Assembly: GCA_015258065.1 (NCBI GenBank) | Contig: JABZIZ010000004.1 | Coordinates: forward strand, 62,001 to 126,000 | DNA from: Lachnospiraceae bacterium | Lineage (GTDB): Bacteria; Bacillota; Clostridia; Lachnospirales; Lachnospiraceae | Direction of reading: 5' to 3' | Length of the DNA stretch: 64,000 nucleotides | In this document: positions 1-8,673 of the stretch, in pieces | Numbering within the stretch: the stretch's first letter is position 1 | How the letters are laid out: the number at the start of each line of letters is the position of its first letter | Program-made: the position numbers and the translations under genes | The notes under the pieces: model-generated | What the model was told of the DNA's origin: nothing | Database searches by the model: none | What the model saw: the letters and a program-made list of their open reading frames with translations, nothing else

Positions 1-2
1 GG

Positions 3-206
3 GATGATATATCTGCCGCACCATATCTGACAGATAGAACAGGACATGCGTGGAGATCAATTGATGAGCTGGAATCGCTAATTAATCAATATAAAAAAAA
101 TAGACTTTATTATGGGCCAAGAAAATGGGTGTTAGAAAACATGACGGATGAGGTTTGTGCACGCGATTTTCTAGCAAAGGTGAATGATGAAACAATTTAT
201 AGTTAA
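3..206 (+). CDS. C-terminal fragment of an unidentified protein (5' end outside window)
   Basis: An open frame runs in from the left edge for 67 codons and stops at TAA 204-206, overlapping the next gene by 23 bases. The fragment is hydrophilic and ends in an Arg/Lys-rich helical stretch. Its arrangement, a short helix after a Gly-His-Ala-Trp turn and a final basic helix, resembles the tails of CDP-glycerol glycerophosphotransferase-like enzymes, but this is weak and I do not assign a function. The overlap and the following genes place it in the same polysaccharide operon. Confidence 0.5.
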   Translation, partial: DDISAAPYLTDRTGHAWRSIDELESLINQYKKNRLYYGPRKWVLENMTDEVCARDFLAKVNDETIYS

Positions 207-1122
207 TAAGATTAAATGGCTTCCGGATAAACTGGTAGAAATTAAGATGTATATTAATCTTCCATTTATTAGGGGGGGGGAGAGACAGTGCTTGGAATTA
301 GGGAACAATAGGCCAGTGATTGTTTCACTAACTAGTTGGAAGCCAAGGATAAAAAAGGTTGCACCAGTATTAATTAGCCTTATGTTACAAACAGCTCATA
401 TCGATAAAATTGTTTTATGGCTTTCCCAAGATGAGCTATCGGAAGGGGACTTAAATATCTGGTTAAAATTATGTATGAAGCGCGGGGTCGAGGTAAGATT
501 CATGAATGGATTAAACCTTCGGAGTCATAAAAAATATTTTTATGCGATGAATGAATATCCAGATTCTATTATCATCACGGTAGATGATGATATGATTTAT
601 GATAAGCGGCTGGTTGAAAGGCTGATCAAAGCGCATATGGTATATCCGGATGCGATCATTGCAAATGGTGCATCGAAAATGTCATTTAATGAAAAAGGAG
701 AATTATTACCTTATTCAAGGTGGATTCATGGAAGTGAAGTTAAGGAAATAGAACCATCGTATATGCTATTTCCTATAGGAGTTGCGGGGGTATTATATCC
801 GCCACATGCGGTGCACAATGAATGCTTTAATCTGGAGGCTATGATGTCGTTGTGTCCGACTCACGATGATTTGTGGCTGAAGTTCATGGGGGTAATGAAC
901 GGAAAAAAAGTTGTTTTATCAGAGGGGAAGAATTTTGTCCCTGGTACTTGCATACGTGGAACGCAAAGACACATAGCACTGGGCATTCGAAATTTAATGA
1001 ATAATTGTGCGGGAAATGATCAGCAGATGAAAGCGATTCTATTACGTTATAATAATTACTATGGAAAACATTCCCTTATTGAAATTATTCAAAATAATAT
1101 TTCTGTGGAGGATTTTGCATGA
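184..1122 (+). CDS. Glycosyltransferase, GT-A fold (GT2-like)
   Basis: This 312-residue protein probably transfers a sugar from a nucleotide donor to a surface polysaccharide at the cytoplasmic membrane face. It opens its core with a beta strand of the type VIVSLTSW (residues about 45-52), followed by KIVLWLS. A triple-Asp motif (VDDDMIYD, D134-D136) is the expected metal and nucleotide-sugar binding site. No signal peptide or membrane helix is visible. It overlaps the methyltransferase remnant downstream by four bases (ATGA), so the two were co-translated. A run of nine G bases lies at codons 30-32, early enough that slippage would silence the gene. The acceptor and donor sugars cannot be read from sequence. 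Confidence 0.75.
   Translation: MMKQFIVNKIKWLPDKLVEIKMYINLPFIRGGERQCLELGNNRPVIVSLTSWKPRIKKVAPVLISLMLQTAHIDKIVLWLSQDELSEGDLNIWLKLCMKRGVEVRFMNGLNLRSHKKYFYAMNEYPDSIIITVDDDMIYDKRLVERLIKAHMVYPDAIIANGASKMSFNEKGELLPYSRWIHGSEVKEIEPSYMLFPIGVAGVLYPPHAVHNECFNLEAMMSLCPTHDDLWLKFMGVMNGKKVVLSEGKNFVPGTCIRGTQRHIALGIRNLMNNCAGNDQQMKAILLRYNNYYGKHSLIEIIQNNISVEDFA
272..280 (+). repeat. G9 homopolymer inside glycosyltransferase
   Basis: Nine consecutive G bases fall within codons 30-32 of an AT-rich glycosyltransferase gene. Gain or loss of one base would shift the frame and truncate the protein. Such tracts act as phase-variation switches in surface-glycan genes of other bacteria; here that role is inferred. Confidence 0.6.
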
Positions 1123-1870
1123 AATCGGTATTATTAAATATCTTAACAAGAAGCAAATTGATAGCAAAATGGTATTATGGTAGAAAAAAGAAATGGCTTA
1201 ATAAGCAGTATAACGGTCAGACAAGAGAACAAGTTTTCTCAAGGATTTACGACAAAAATGAAGGGCGGGGGACGGACGTGAGGAATTTTATTCGGGTTAT
1301 GGCTCACGGGAGACCAGCATGTATCTTCCTTATTGTGAGTGTATTAAGGGCTTTATTTCCAGTCATGATATTGCCTCAATTGTCGATTTGGGGTGTGGAG
1401 ATTTTTTCGTTGGAAAAAAGATTACGAATGAGGGAATTAACTATTTGGGAATTGATATAGTTGATAAGATGATTGAATATAATCAGAAAAATTATGGAAA
1501 TGAATATACTTCATTTGAATGTCTGGATATAGTTCGAGATGAACTTCCGGATGCAGATCTATGCTTGGTGCGAGAAGTACTGCAACATCTGTCAAATGCA
1601 GATATTGCTATAGTGTTAAGGAAGTTAATGAAATATCAATATGTGATCATAACATGTCATAATACTAAAAAGGAGAATGCGTTGAAGTATAATGATGATA
1701 TACCAGCTGGAGCAGGCACACGAACCGTACTCAGATCAGGGGTGTATTTAGATGAAGAGCCATATAAGATTCCAATCACAAAATTATTATCCATTGAAAG
1801 GGAAAATAATGAAGAATTGACTACATGGCTCGTGGATACGTGCGCAATTTTAGATTCTGGTAGGGGATAA
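1119..1870 (+). pseudogene. SAM-dependent methyltransferase, frameshifted
   Basis: Two overlapping frames together make one class I methyltransferase of about 250 residues. The first frame, from ATG 1119, gives the N-terminal basic helix and a segment ending in RIYDKNEG. The second frame begins with DGREEFYSGYGS just after a GGGCGGGGG tract and carries motif I (VDLGCGDF), an acidic residue after strand 2 (LGIDI) and VREVLQHLS. The reading frame moves by one base at or near G5 at 1267-1271, as if one base were missing. Downstream it ends at 1870, overlapping the flippase start. It may be a true inactivating mutation, a sequencing error in the G tract, or a switchable tract; the sequence alone does not decide. 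Confidence 0.8.
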
Positions 1871-3327
1871 TGAACAAGGAATTGAAGAAGTTGCCTAGGC
1901 AAACTAGTGTAAAAAAGAATTATGTATTCAATTTATGTTATCAGATTCTGGTCATTTTAACACCAGTTATAACGACACCTTATGTTTCAACGGTGTTGGG
2001 GGCGGATGGTATTGGACAATATAGCTACACTAGTGCGTTGATTGCAATGGTGCTTAATATCGGCGGTCTGGGTATTGCTATATATGCCTCAAGGCAAGTT
2101 GCCTACATAAGGGATAATCCGATAAAAGTGAAGGAGTTCTGTAATGAGATATTTACAGTCCGTGCTGTTTTAGTCTTTCCTATGCTTGTTTTGTATTTAT
2201 TCTTGTTGCTTTTCTCTAAATACCATTCATTGTTTCTTATTCAATCCATTGAAATTCTCTTTTCGGTGACGAATGTTGACTGGTATTATACTGGCAGAGA
2301 AAGATTTGATGCAACGGTTATGAGGAATTTCATTCTTAAAATCATATCCATTATTTGTATTTTTTTATTTGTTAAAACTGGAGATGATCTATTAGTTTAT
2401 ACGTTTATCCAATCCGGATCGTTGGTGGGAGGCTATGTTTTATTATATCTTCCGATACGTCGTGAATTAAATCTAATCAAGATCAGTTTTTTGCATTTTA
2501 GAGAGCACTTGGTAGGCGCAATGAAGCTGTTTTTGCCACAGATTGCAGGTTCGATCTATATTTATTGTGATAAGATCATGTTAGGGTTATTTACTTATAA
2601 TATTTCAGAAAATGGTTTTTATGAGCAGTCTCAAAAAATCATAAAATTATCATCGACATTAATTTCGACAATGTCAATGGTGATGTTACCTAGAATCGCT
2701 AATTCTATAAGCTGCAAGCGCGAGGGAGAGGTAAAGATATATATGGAGAAGTCCATCCTTTTTGTATTTTGGATTGGAACTCCAATCATGTGTGGGATTT
2801 TTTCTGTTGCAGATAATTTGGTTCCATGGTTTTTGGGAAAATCTTTTTATAAGTCCATTAATGTTTTAAAAATACTTTCTCCGATTATTATATTTAATGG
2901 TATATATAATGCTTTAGGGTATCAGTATCTGCTGGCTTCTCAAAAAGAGAGAATAATGACAATCACAATCATGAGTGGGGCATTCGCTAATGTTCTTCTA
3001 AATGCGATATTAATTCCTGATTTTGGTGCAGTTGGAGCAGCACTAGCCTCGCTGGTAGCGGAAGCGCTTATTGCTGGAAGTCAGGCAATATATCTCCGGG
3101 ATTTGTTGCAGAGTTTTAACATAGGACTAGAACTTATGAAATGTATAATATCTGCAATACTAATGGCAGGGATAGTATCTATTATAAGCGTCCATCTTGT
3201 GCCAAGTATATGGCACACAGTATTTCTCGTCTTGTTAGGAGCGGTCATATATATATTGTTAAACATAGTTTTGAAGACCAGACTATGCAAGGAGATCAAG
3301 CATGTCATACCAAAGAGGCTCAAATGA
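1870..3327 (+). CDS. Wzx-type oligosaccharide flippase (MOP superfamily)
   Basis: This 485-residue polytopic membrane protein has about 14 hydrophobic segments and begins with the typical pattern of a basic N-terminus followed by NLCYQILVILTPVITTPYVS. The family flips undecaprenyl-diphosphate-linked oligosaccharide repeat units across the membrane in Wzx/Wzy-dependent polysaccharide synthesis. The start codon overlaps the upstream stop (TAATG). The family name follows from the N-terminal motif and topology; the transported unit is unknown. No Wzy polymerase is seen in the window and would be expected to the left. The strongly AT-rich composition matches its neighbours on both sides and contrasts with the rest of the window, consistent with a horizontally exchanged glycan cassette. 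Confidence 0.9.
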   Translation: MNKELKKLPRQTSVKKNYVFNLCYQILVILTPVITTPYVSTVLGADGIGQYSYTSALIAMVLNIGGLGIAIYASRQVAYIRDNPIKVKEFCNEIFTVRAVLVFPMLVLYLFLLLFSKYHSLFLIQSIEILFSVTNVDWYYTGRERFDATVMRNFILKIISIICIFLFVKTGDDLLVYTFIQSGSLVGGYVLLYLPIRRELNLIKISFLHFREHLVGAMKLFLPQIAGSIYIYCDKIMLGLFTYNISENGFYEQSQKIIKLSSTLISTMSMVMLPRIANSISCKREGEVKIYMEKSILFVFWIGTPIMCGIFSVADNLVPWFLGKSFYKSINVLKILSPIIIFNGIYNALGYQYLLASQKERIMTITIMSGAFANVLLNAILIPDFGAVGAALASLVAEALIAGSQAIYLRDLLQSFNIGLELMKCIISAILMAGIVSIISVHLVPSIWHTVFLVLLGAVIYILLNIVLKTRLCKEIKHVIPKRLK

Positions 3328-4318
3328 CAATGAAATGAGTCATGCAATTCATAAAGAATATACCACCATTGATATATTGAAGTTTTTACTTTCAATTCTT
3401 GTCGTGAGTATACATACACACCCGTTTGAATATAGATCTAGTATTGCGGATTTGATAGTCAGTAATGTTTTCGCACGACTAGCTGTACCTTTTTTCTTTA
3501 TATCAGCTGGCTTTTTCATATATGATAAATCGGCAACTAGTTATGCTAAATATAGGAAGAGAGTGCTTTGGCTTTATGTAATATACTCAACTTTATACAC
3601 CCCTTTTATGATTAGGTCTATAATAGGTGCAAATTGTAGCTTTTTGCATGGACTATTATTGCTGATTCGCTATTTTATTTTTGGATATGGTAGTCTGTGG
3701 TTTTTGAGTGGGCTAATATGGTCCTCGATTTTTTTGAGCATATTGAATCATCTGGGAGGCAAGTACCTGTGTAAAATTGTGATTGTACTTCTGATGGGGC
3801 AGATGGGACTCGTTTATTTAAATGCGACTTCTTCGGGCTTGGTCTTTGCCATAACAGAAAATGCAATTGCTTTGATGAACGCATTGATATACGTTTTGGC
3901 CGGATATGTAATTGCAGGTGTCTTCAAAGAAAATGATGCTGGCTATATTTTTTTTCGAAGAACATTATTAGCTCTCGGTGTTGGTTTTCTGATCATTATT
4001 CTATTATATGAGTGGAATGTTAGTGGTGGTTTCACACAGTTAGTGAATATTTTGCTATTTATTCCTTCATTATCACTTTTTGTGGAAGCTTTAGCGTACT
4101 CAAAGAGAGGTTTCTTTAGGGGAAGCTTCAATGGTAAAAGAATGAGGAGTTACGCAACTTTAATATACCTATGGCATCCGATAGCGCTGAATATGATTGC
4201 TACTCGCATTCATGATCAGACAGCTTTATTTATTCTAACTCTAATCACGACATTTTTGATCGCATCAATAATATTAATCATACAGAGATATTGTAAATTA
4301 TTGAGGTGGATATACTAA
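3302..4318 (+). CDS. Acyltransferase family 3 membrane protein
   Basis: A 338-residue integral membrane protein with about ten hydrophobic segments. Near the N-terminus it has TIDILKFLLSILVVSIHTHP, the family-3 acyltransferase signature with the conserved His of the first helix. Such enzymes O-acetylate sugars of surface glycans or other extracytoplasmic targets. The start at 3302 lies inside the flippase gene and is chosen because AAGGAG sits seven bases upstream; a second ATG at 3335, after the flippase stop, is a weaker alternative. It closes the AT-rich glycan cassette, so its likely substrate is the polysaccharide made by these genes. Confidence 0.85.
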   Translation: MSYQRGSNDNEMSHAIHKEYTTIDILKFLLSILVVSIHTHPFEYRSSIADLIVSNVFARLAVPFFFISAGFFIYDKSATSYAKYRKRVLWLYVIYSTLYTPFMIRSIIGANCSFLHGLLLLIRYFIFGYGSLWFLSGLIWSSIFLSILNHLGGKYLCKIVIVLLMGQMGLVYLNATSSGLVFAITENAIALMNALIYVLAGYVIAGVFKENDAGYIFFRRTLLALGVGFLIIILLYEWNVSGGFTQLVNILLFIPSLSLFVEALAYSKRGFFRGSFNGKRMRSYATLIYLWHPIALNMIATRIHDQTALFILTLITTFLIASIILIIQRYCKLLRWIY

Positions 4319-4330
4319 AAATATTATAAT
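4301..4330 (+). promoter_or_regulatory. Candidate sigma-A promoter for the methyltransferase-DUF262-HEPN operon
   Basis: TTGAGG (4301-4306) and TATAAT (4325-4330) are separated by 18 bases, starting just inside the end of the acyltransferase gene. They lie about 70 bases before the methyltransferase start. The region is AT-rich, so chance matches are possible. Confidence 0.4.
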
Positions 4331-4404
4331 TTATGATATGACAGAACTTAAAAGTCAAAGGAATAGGGGTTATGAAAAATGATTGATCATAGAGCCGGGT
4401 GAAT

Positions 4405-5457
4405 ATGATGATAAATGCAATTGATTTATTTTGTGGGATTGGGGGACTTTCAAAAGGATTAATGCAGTCGGGTATCAATGTGATTTGTGGTGTTGATAAC
4501 GATGCATCTTGTAGATTCATTTACGAGAAGAACGTTCGAGCAAAGTTTTTGTGTGAAAATATTGAGACAATAGATGGCCATAAGTTGGTTGATTTATATC
4601 CGGATGATGGAATTCGTGCTTTAGTCGGTTGTGCACCGTGTCAACCATTTTCAAGATATTCTAGTAGATACAGGAAAAATGGACATAAAGATGAAAAATG
4701 GAAACTATTGTATTCGTTTCAAAGACTTGTGCAGGAATTGAATCCTGAAATAGTATCTATGGAAAATGTTCCTGCTCTCAGAAATGAAATTATATTTAAA
4801 GACTTTACCGAGTCTTTAAAAGCGTTAGGATATTCTGTTTGGAGCGAGGTCGTTTTTTGCCCTGATTATGGGGTGCCTCAGAATCGAAGGCGCTTAGTTT
4901 TGCTTGCATCAAAAATAGGTAGCATTGAAATGATACTGCCTATTTATCATAAGGGCAATTATCTTACAGTGAAAGATGCCATTTTTCAATTACCAGCCCT
5001 CCGAGCAGGTGAAACAAATAAAGACGATGTCATGCATAGCGCCAGTAAGCTGTCTGCAGAAAATTTGCAAAGAATTAAACAAAGCATTCCTGGTGGAACA
5101 TGGAGAGATTGGGATGAAAGCTTGTTGACCAAATGTCATTCAAAGAAGAGCGGACGCACATTTCCTTCGGTGTATGGCAGGATGGAGTGGAATAATCCAG
5201 CTCCTACGATTACTACGCAATTTTATGGGTATGGCAATGGTAGGTTTGGTCATCCTGAACAAAATAGAGCAATTTCATTAAGGGAGGGAGCATTATTACA
5301 GTCATTTCCTCCAGATTACGTATTTGTTGATGAGATGCATCCACTGAGAAGGAGAGAAATGGGTATGCATATAGGAAACGCAGTGCCAGTTAAACTGGGA
5401 AAAGCAGTTGGCCTTAGTATTATGAAACATGTAACGGAGGAATTAAAAAAGACATGA
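4405..5457 (+). CDS. dcm: DNA (cytosine-5) methyltransferase
   Basis: This 350-residue enzyme methylates cytosine C5 in a specific DNA sequence. All main motifs are present in order: motif I FCGIGG (residues 9-14), motif IV PCQPFS with the catalytic Cys79, motif VI ENV (about 120), motif VIII QNRRRL (about 159), motif IX-like REGALLQSFP and motif X GNAVP (about 325). The segment between motifs VIII and IX, about 100 residues, is the target-recognition region; the recognised site cannot be read off. ATG 4405 is chosen; GTG 4399 in frame is possible. The stop overlaps the next start (ATGA), so it is translationally coupled to a DUF262 gene. No classical restriction endonuclease or Vsr gene is adjacent. 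Confidence 0.93.
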   Translation: MMINAIDLFCGIGGLSKGLMQSGINVICGVDNDASCRFIYEKNVRAKFLCENIETIDGHKLVDLYPDDGIRALVGCAPCQPFSRYSSRYRKNGHKDEKWKLLYSFQRLVQELNPEIVSMENVPALRNEIIFKDFTESLKALGYSVWSEVVFCPDYGVPQNRRRLVLLASKIGSIEMILPIYHKGNYLTVKDAIFQLPALRAGETNKDDVMHSASKLSAENLQRIKQSIPGGTWRDWDESLLTKCHSKKSGRTFPSVYGRMEWNNPAPTITTQFYGYGNGRFGHPEQNRAISLREGALLQSFPPDYVFVDEMHPLRRREMGMHIGNAVPVKLGKAVGLSIMKHVTEELKKT

Positions 5458-6515
5458 TTGATCAAGCAATGATTGAAAGTGCTTCAAAACAGATTGCAAA
5501 CAAAAAGAAAGATATTAAATACGATACAAGAGATTACGTCATAGATTACATGATTAAAAAGTTAGAGCAGGAGGAATTTTATATTCCCTTGAGTTATCAG
5601 AGAAATTTTATATGGAATGATAGGGATAAATGCTTTTTCATAGAATCGGTGTTAATGGGCCTTCCAATTCCATTCATGTTCTTTGCAGATACCAATGATG
5701 GAAGGGTGGAAATAGTTGATGGTGCGCAGAGAGTACAGACCTTGGTACAATTTGCACAAAATCAACTGACTTTAAAGGGGCTTGATATTCTGTCTGATTC
5801 TAATGGCTTTTGCTTTAAAGACTTAGATAAGACAATCCAAAGACGCTTTTTGAACACAAGCATTCGAGTTGTATATTTGGAGGAAGGTACCACAGAGTCT
5901 ACGCGACAAGAAATTTTCAGGAGAATTAATACAGGAGGGAAGCCGGCAAAGGCTTCTGAAGCGAGAAGAGGATCTTATGAAGGAAAATTTAAAGACTTTG
6001 TGGAGAAATGTGCGAAAGATGATCTCTTTAATAAACTTGCACCCAGAACAAGTCTCACAGAAAAAAGGTATGAAGGATATGAGTTGGTGACAAGATTTTT
6101 TGCATATAGAGACAATTACAATGAGGACTTCAAAGGTTATTCAGGAAGAGTTGCGATGTATGTTGATAAGTATGTTGAAAAAATGAATGAATTATTTGAA
6201 CAAGATCCCTCACTAGAACGCAAGTATCTTGACAGATTTCGGAATATGTTGGGATATTGTCATAAAATATTAGGAGATAGAGGATTCCGAAAGAATAGCA
6301 ATTCCAAATCAACGCCAAGAGCTCGTTTTGAAGCCATTTCCGTTGGAATATCTCTTGCATTAGAGCAAGATCCAAAGCTTCCCCCGAAGAATGTAACTTC
6401 GTGGATTGATGAGGCTGAATTTTCTGAGGTAACAAAGGCAGATGCTGCAAATAATAAGAAGCAACTAAAAAAAAGGATAGAGTTTGTTAAGAACAAGCTG
6501 CTACAGGGGGAGTGA
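5454..6515 (+). CDS. DUF262 (GmrS-like, ParB/Srx-fold) protein
   Basis: A 353-residue protein with the DUF262 signature: YQR (residues 48-50), a hydrophobic segment, and VDGAQRVQTL (about 88-97), which corresponds to the usual DGQQR motif. A further conserved element is RINTGGKPAKASEARRG. DUF262 is the N-terminal part of GmrSD type IV restriction enzymes and is thought to couple nucleotide hydrolysis to DNA recognition or cleavage. The C-terminal HNH nuclease domain (DUF1524) of full GmrSD is absent. It sits between a cytosine methyltransferase (four-base overlap) and a HEPN protein (stop immediately followed by ATG), so the three are one operon. A role in restriction is inferred from this context. 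Confidence 0.85.
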   Translation: MIDQAMIESASKQIANKKKDIKYDTRDYVIDYMIKKLEQEEFYIPLSYQRNFIWNDRDKCFFIESVLMGLPIPFMFFADTNDGRVEIVDGAQRVQTLVQFAQNQLTLKGLDILSDSNGFCFKDLDKTIQRRFLNTSIRVVYLEEGTTESTRQEIFRRINTGGKPAKASEARRGSYEGKFKDFVEKCAKDDLFNKLAPRTSLTEKRYEGYELVTRFFAYRDNYNEDFKGYSGRVAMYVDKYVEKMNELFEQDPSLERKYLDRFRNMLGYCHKILGDRGFRKNSNSKSTPRARFEAISVGISLALEQDPKLPPKNVTSWIDEAEFSEVTKADAANNKKQLKKRIEFVKNKLLQGE

Positions 6516-7286
6516 ATGATTACCTTTATAGAGATATTCGAGGAAAGAAAAAGCGAAATATATGAATTCATGGAACTGTTAGTATGGTTAGAAAACAGCA
6601 AACAGCTAATTAATAATGATGGAGAGAGCGAGTTTGATAGATTTTTTTATTCAAACGCTAAAGCAGTTCATCTATCGTATACGTCTATGATTAATATTTT
6701 AAAAGCGGATGTAGCGCTTATGCTTTATAGTCTAGTTGAATTTACAGTGGTAAACTTGATTAATAACATCTATGATGAAATTCAAACCAGAAAGTTGTCA
6801 TATGATAGAGCGAGTGAAGAAATTAGAAAGTTATGGAGGACTAGTAACTGTAAATATGTAAAAAACAATAATGTAAAACTTGAAACAATTCAAAAGAAAA
6901 CAAAGGATATTATAGAATCGGTTTTGAATAAAAAGGTGATAAAGCTGAATTATAGAGATTCTTTGCCAACTGGTAATTTGAATGCCAAAAAGATATATCA
7001 ATTGTTTCTTGGCCACGGTATGGATATCTATGCGAATGGGGGTTGTAAGGATCTGACAGCATTGGATCAGATTAGGGAAACTAGGAATAAGCTTGCGCAT
7101 GGAGAAGTTTCATTCGAAGAGGCGGTGAGACAATTAGGAATTAGTGATTTAAAGCAGAGCATTAACATCATTGCAGATTTTCTAGACAGTTTAATAGAGT
7201 TAGTAAACAATTATCTAGACTGCAGATGTTACGAAGCGGAAGGTCAAATGAACACGAAAAGTAAAAGGAAGACTGTCAAAAAATAG
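6516..7286 (+). CDS. MAE_28990/MAE_18760-like HEPN protein
   Basis: A 256-residue, mostly helical protein. It has the HEPN ribonuclease motif R-x4-H as RNKLAH (R190-H195), preceded by ALDQIRETRN, and a helical N-terminal half with a DVALMLYSLVEFTVVN segment typical of the MAE_28990-like HEPN family. HEPN proteins of this type are predicted RNases acting as toxins or effectors in restriction and abortive-infection systems. The gene begins directly after the DUF262 stop, with GGGGGAG before the start. The low GC matches the two upstream genes. The family call rests on motif and arrangement; a database comparison was not possible. Confidence 0.75.
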   Translation: MITFIEIFEERKSEIYEFMELLVWLENSKQLINNDGESEFDRFFYSNAKAVHLSYTSMINILKADVALMLYSLVEFTVVNLINNIYDEIQTRKLSYDRASEEIRKLWRTSNCKYVKNNNVKLETIQKKTKDIIESVLNKKVIKLNYRDSLPTGNLNAKKIYQLFLGHGMDIYANGGCKDLTALDQIRETRNKLAHGEVSFEEAVRQLGISDLKQSINIIADFLDSLIELVNNYLDCRCYEAEGQMNTKSKRKTVKK

Positions 7287-7573
7287 AAAAAGTTATCAAA
7301 GATATTATCCATAGCAACTTAAATTAATGGATCAAGAATGTATTAGTATCGAGCAAATACGAAGGTATGCATTTTAGAGATGGTCTATTATGGGCTAAGA
7401 TCTGCGCCTTCTTGAAAATATAATAAACTCTTATAACAAAAGAACAGCATTAAGCTAGCGTAAGAAATGAAAAAAATTTGAGAGATAAATCATTTATCGT
7501 TAGGCATGATGGAACAATGTAGCGATATTGTCAGGAATAGTTTATCCGTTCTGTAAATATACAGGGAGGTATT
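7287..7573. other. Non-coding AT-rich gap
   Basis: No gene is visible. A perfect 15-base palindrome, GATAAATCATTTATC, lies at 7484-7498, about 75 bases before the next gene, and could be an operator. The gap marks the edge of the defence-like operon. Confidence 0.4.
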
Positions 7574-8644
7574 ATGCGCCTAAAAAAAAATGATTCTATA
7601 TTTATCATTGGAGCAGGATATTATCCAGTTTATGAGAGTGCATTAGCAAACGCGTTTATTCAGACTGGATATGAAAAAACGGAGCTAATGACGTGGAAAC
7701 AGTATTATAATGAGAGTCATCTCTTGGGAGATTTTATTCGCAGGGTAGAACAAAAAATATGTTACGGCGTCAATGCAAATCGTTTTAACTTTGACATATT
7801 AAAGAAGTGCAGGAAGGATCACCCAAAACTCATTTTTTTATATACCTGTCGATTGGTGTATCCATCTACCGTCAAGAAATTAGCAGACCTCGGCATTTAT
7901 ATAGCAAGTTATTGTAATGACAATCCATTTTCAGACTATTTCCCTTGGTATTTTTGGAGAAATTATCTGAAATCACTGCCTTACTGCCAAACCAATTATG
8001 TGTATCGGTTGGCAAATGTTGGTGATGTGAAAAGAGTATGCGGTCGTCCCGGAAGATTATTACGGTCCTATTATATTGATTCTAAAAACTTTCCCTGTGG
8101 CGAAGGAGACAGAATCGGTTCCATACCGGATGTGATTTTTCTGGGTCATTATGAAGATGACGATAGGATGGATTATTTAAGGGCCCTTGATGAGAGGGGG
8201 ATTGCGGTTGGGCTTCCGAGAAACCAATATGAACGGTTGGTTCAAGCGTTTCATCATGTTGTTTTACTGGATCATGAATGGGAATCTTACAACCGCTATC
8301 TATGCAGTTGTAAGATTCCGATTACGTTTTTATCTTCTTTAAATCACGACACGTACACAAGAAGGTGCTTTGAGATTCCTGCGGCAGGAGCGTTTCTCTT
8401 TTGCCCATACACAGACGATTTAGCGTCACTTTTTCAGGAGAACAAAGAAATTGTTTTTTATCGCAATAAGAAAGATTTCGTAGAAAAGGTGGAATATTAC
8501 TTGCGACATGATGAGGAACGTAAGAAGATTGCAAGTGCAGGGCGAAAACGACTCTTAAAAGACGGTCATGAGGTGAAAGACCGAATAGCGCAGGTGATTG
8601 AAGATTACAATGTCTTCTATTCCAGAGTCGAAGAAAGCAGATGA
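7574..8644 (+). CDS. CgeB-like glycosyltransferase
   Basis: This 356-residue protein resembles the CgeB/spore-maturation type of GT-B glycosyltransferases. The C-terminal half contains DVIFLGHYEDD, a conserved TRRCFEIPAAGAFLFCPYTDDL stretch (split here: TRRCFEIPAAGAF then LFCPYTDDL) and a final helix with EERKKIASAGRKRLL, all typical of the nucleotide-sugar binding lobe in this family. The N-terminal lobe begins IFIIGAGYY. The start is supported by AGGGAGG seven bases upstream. It is followed 29 bases later by a second glycosyltransferase, so both probably act on the same glycan. Donor and acceptor are unknown. Confidence 0.75.
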   Translation: MRLKKNDSIFIIGAGYYPVYESALANAFIQTGYEKTELMTWKQYYNESHLLGDFIRRVEQKICYGVNANRFNFDILKKCRKDHPKLIFLYTCRLVYPSTVKKLADLGIYIASYCNDNPFSDYFPWYFWRNYLKSLPYCQTNYVYRLANVGDVKRVCGRPGRLLRSYYIDSKNFPCGEGDRIGSIPDVIFLGHYEDDDRMDYLRALDERGIAVGLPRNQYERLVQAFHHVVLLDHEWESYNRYLCSCKIPITFLSSLNHDTYTRRCFEIPAAGAFLFCPYTDDLASLFQENKEIVFYRNKKDFVEKVEYYLRHDEERKKIASAGRKRLLKDGHEVKDRIAQVIEDYNVFYSRVEESR

Positions 8645-8673
8645 ATTTGTGAAATGCATGATCGGGGGAAAGG

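Noticed and set aside
5454..6515. Complete GmrSD enzyme
   Set aside because: Only the DUF262 part is present; there is no DUF1524 HNH region in the 353 residues.
7287..7573. Small RNA or gene in the gap after the HEPN gene
   Set aside because: AT-rich with only a short palindrome; no start with a ribosome binding site or conserved structure was seen.
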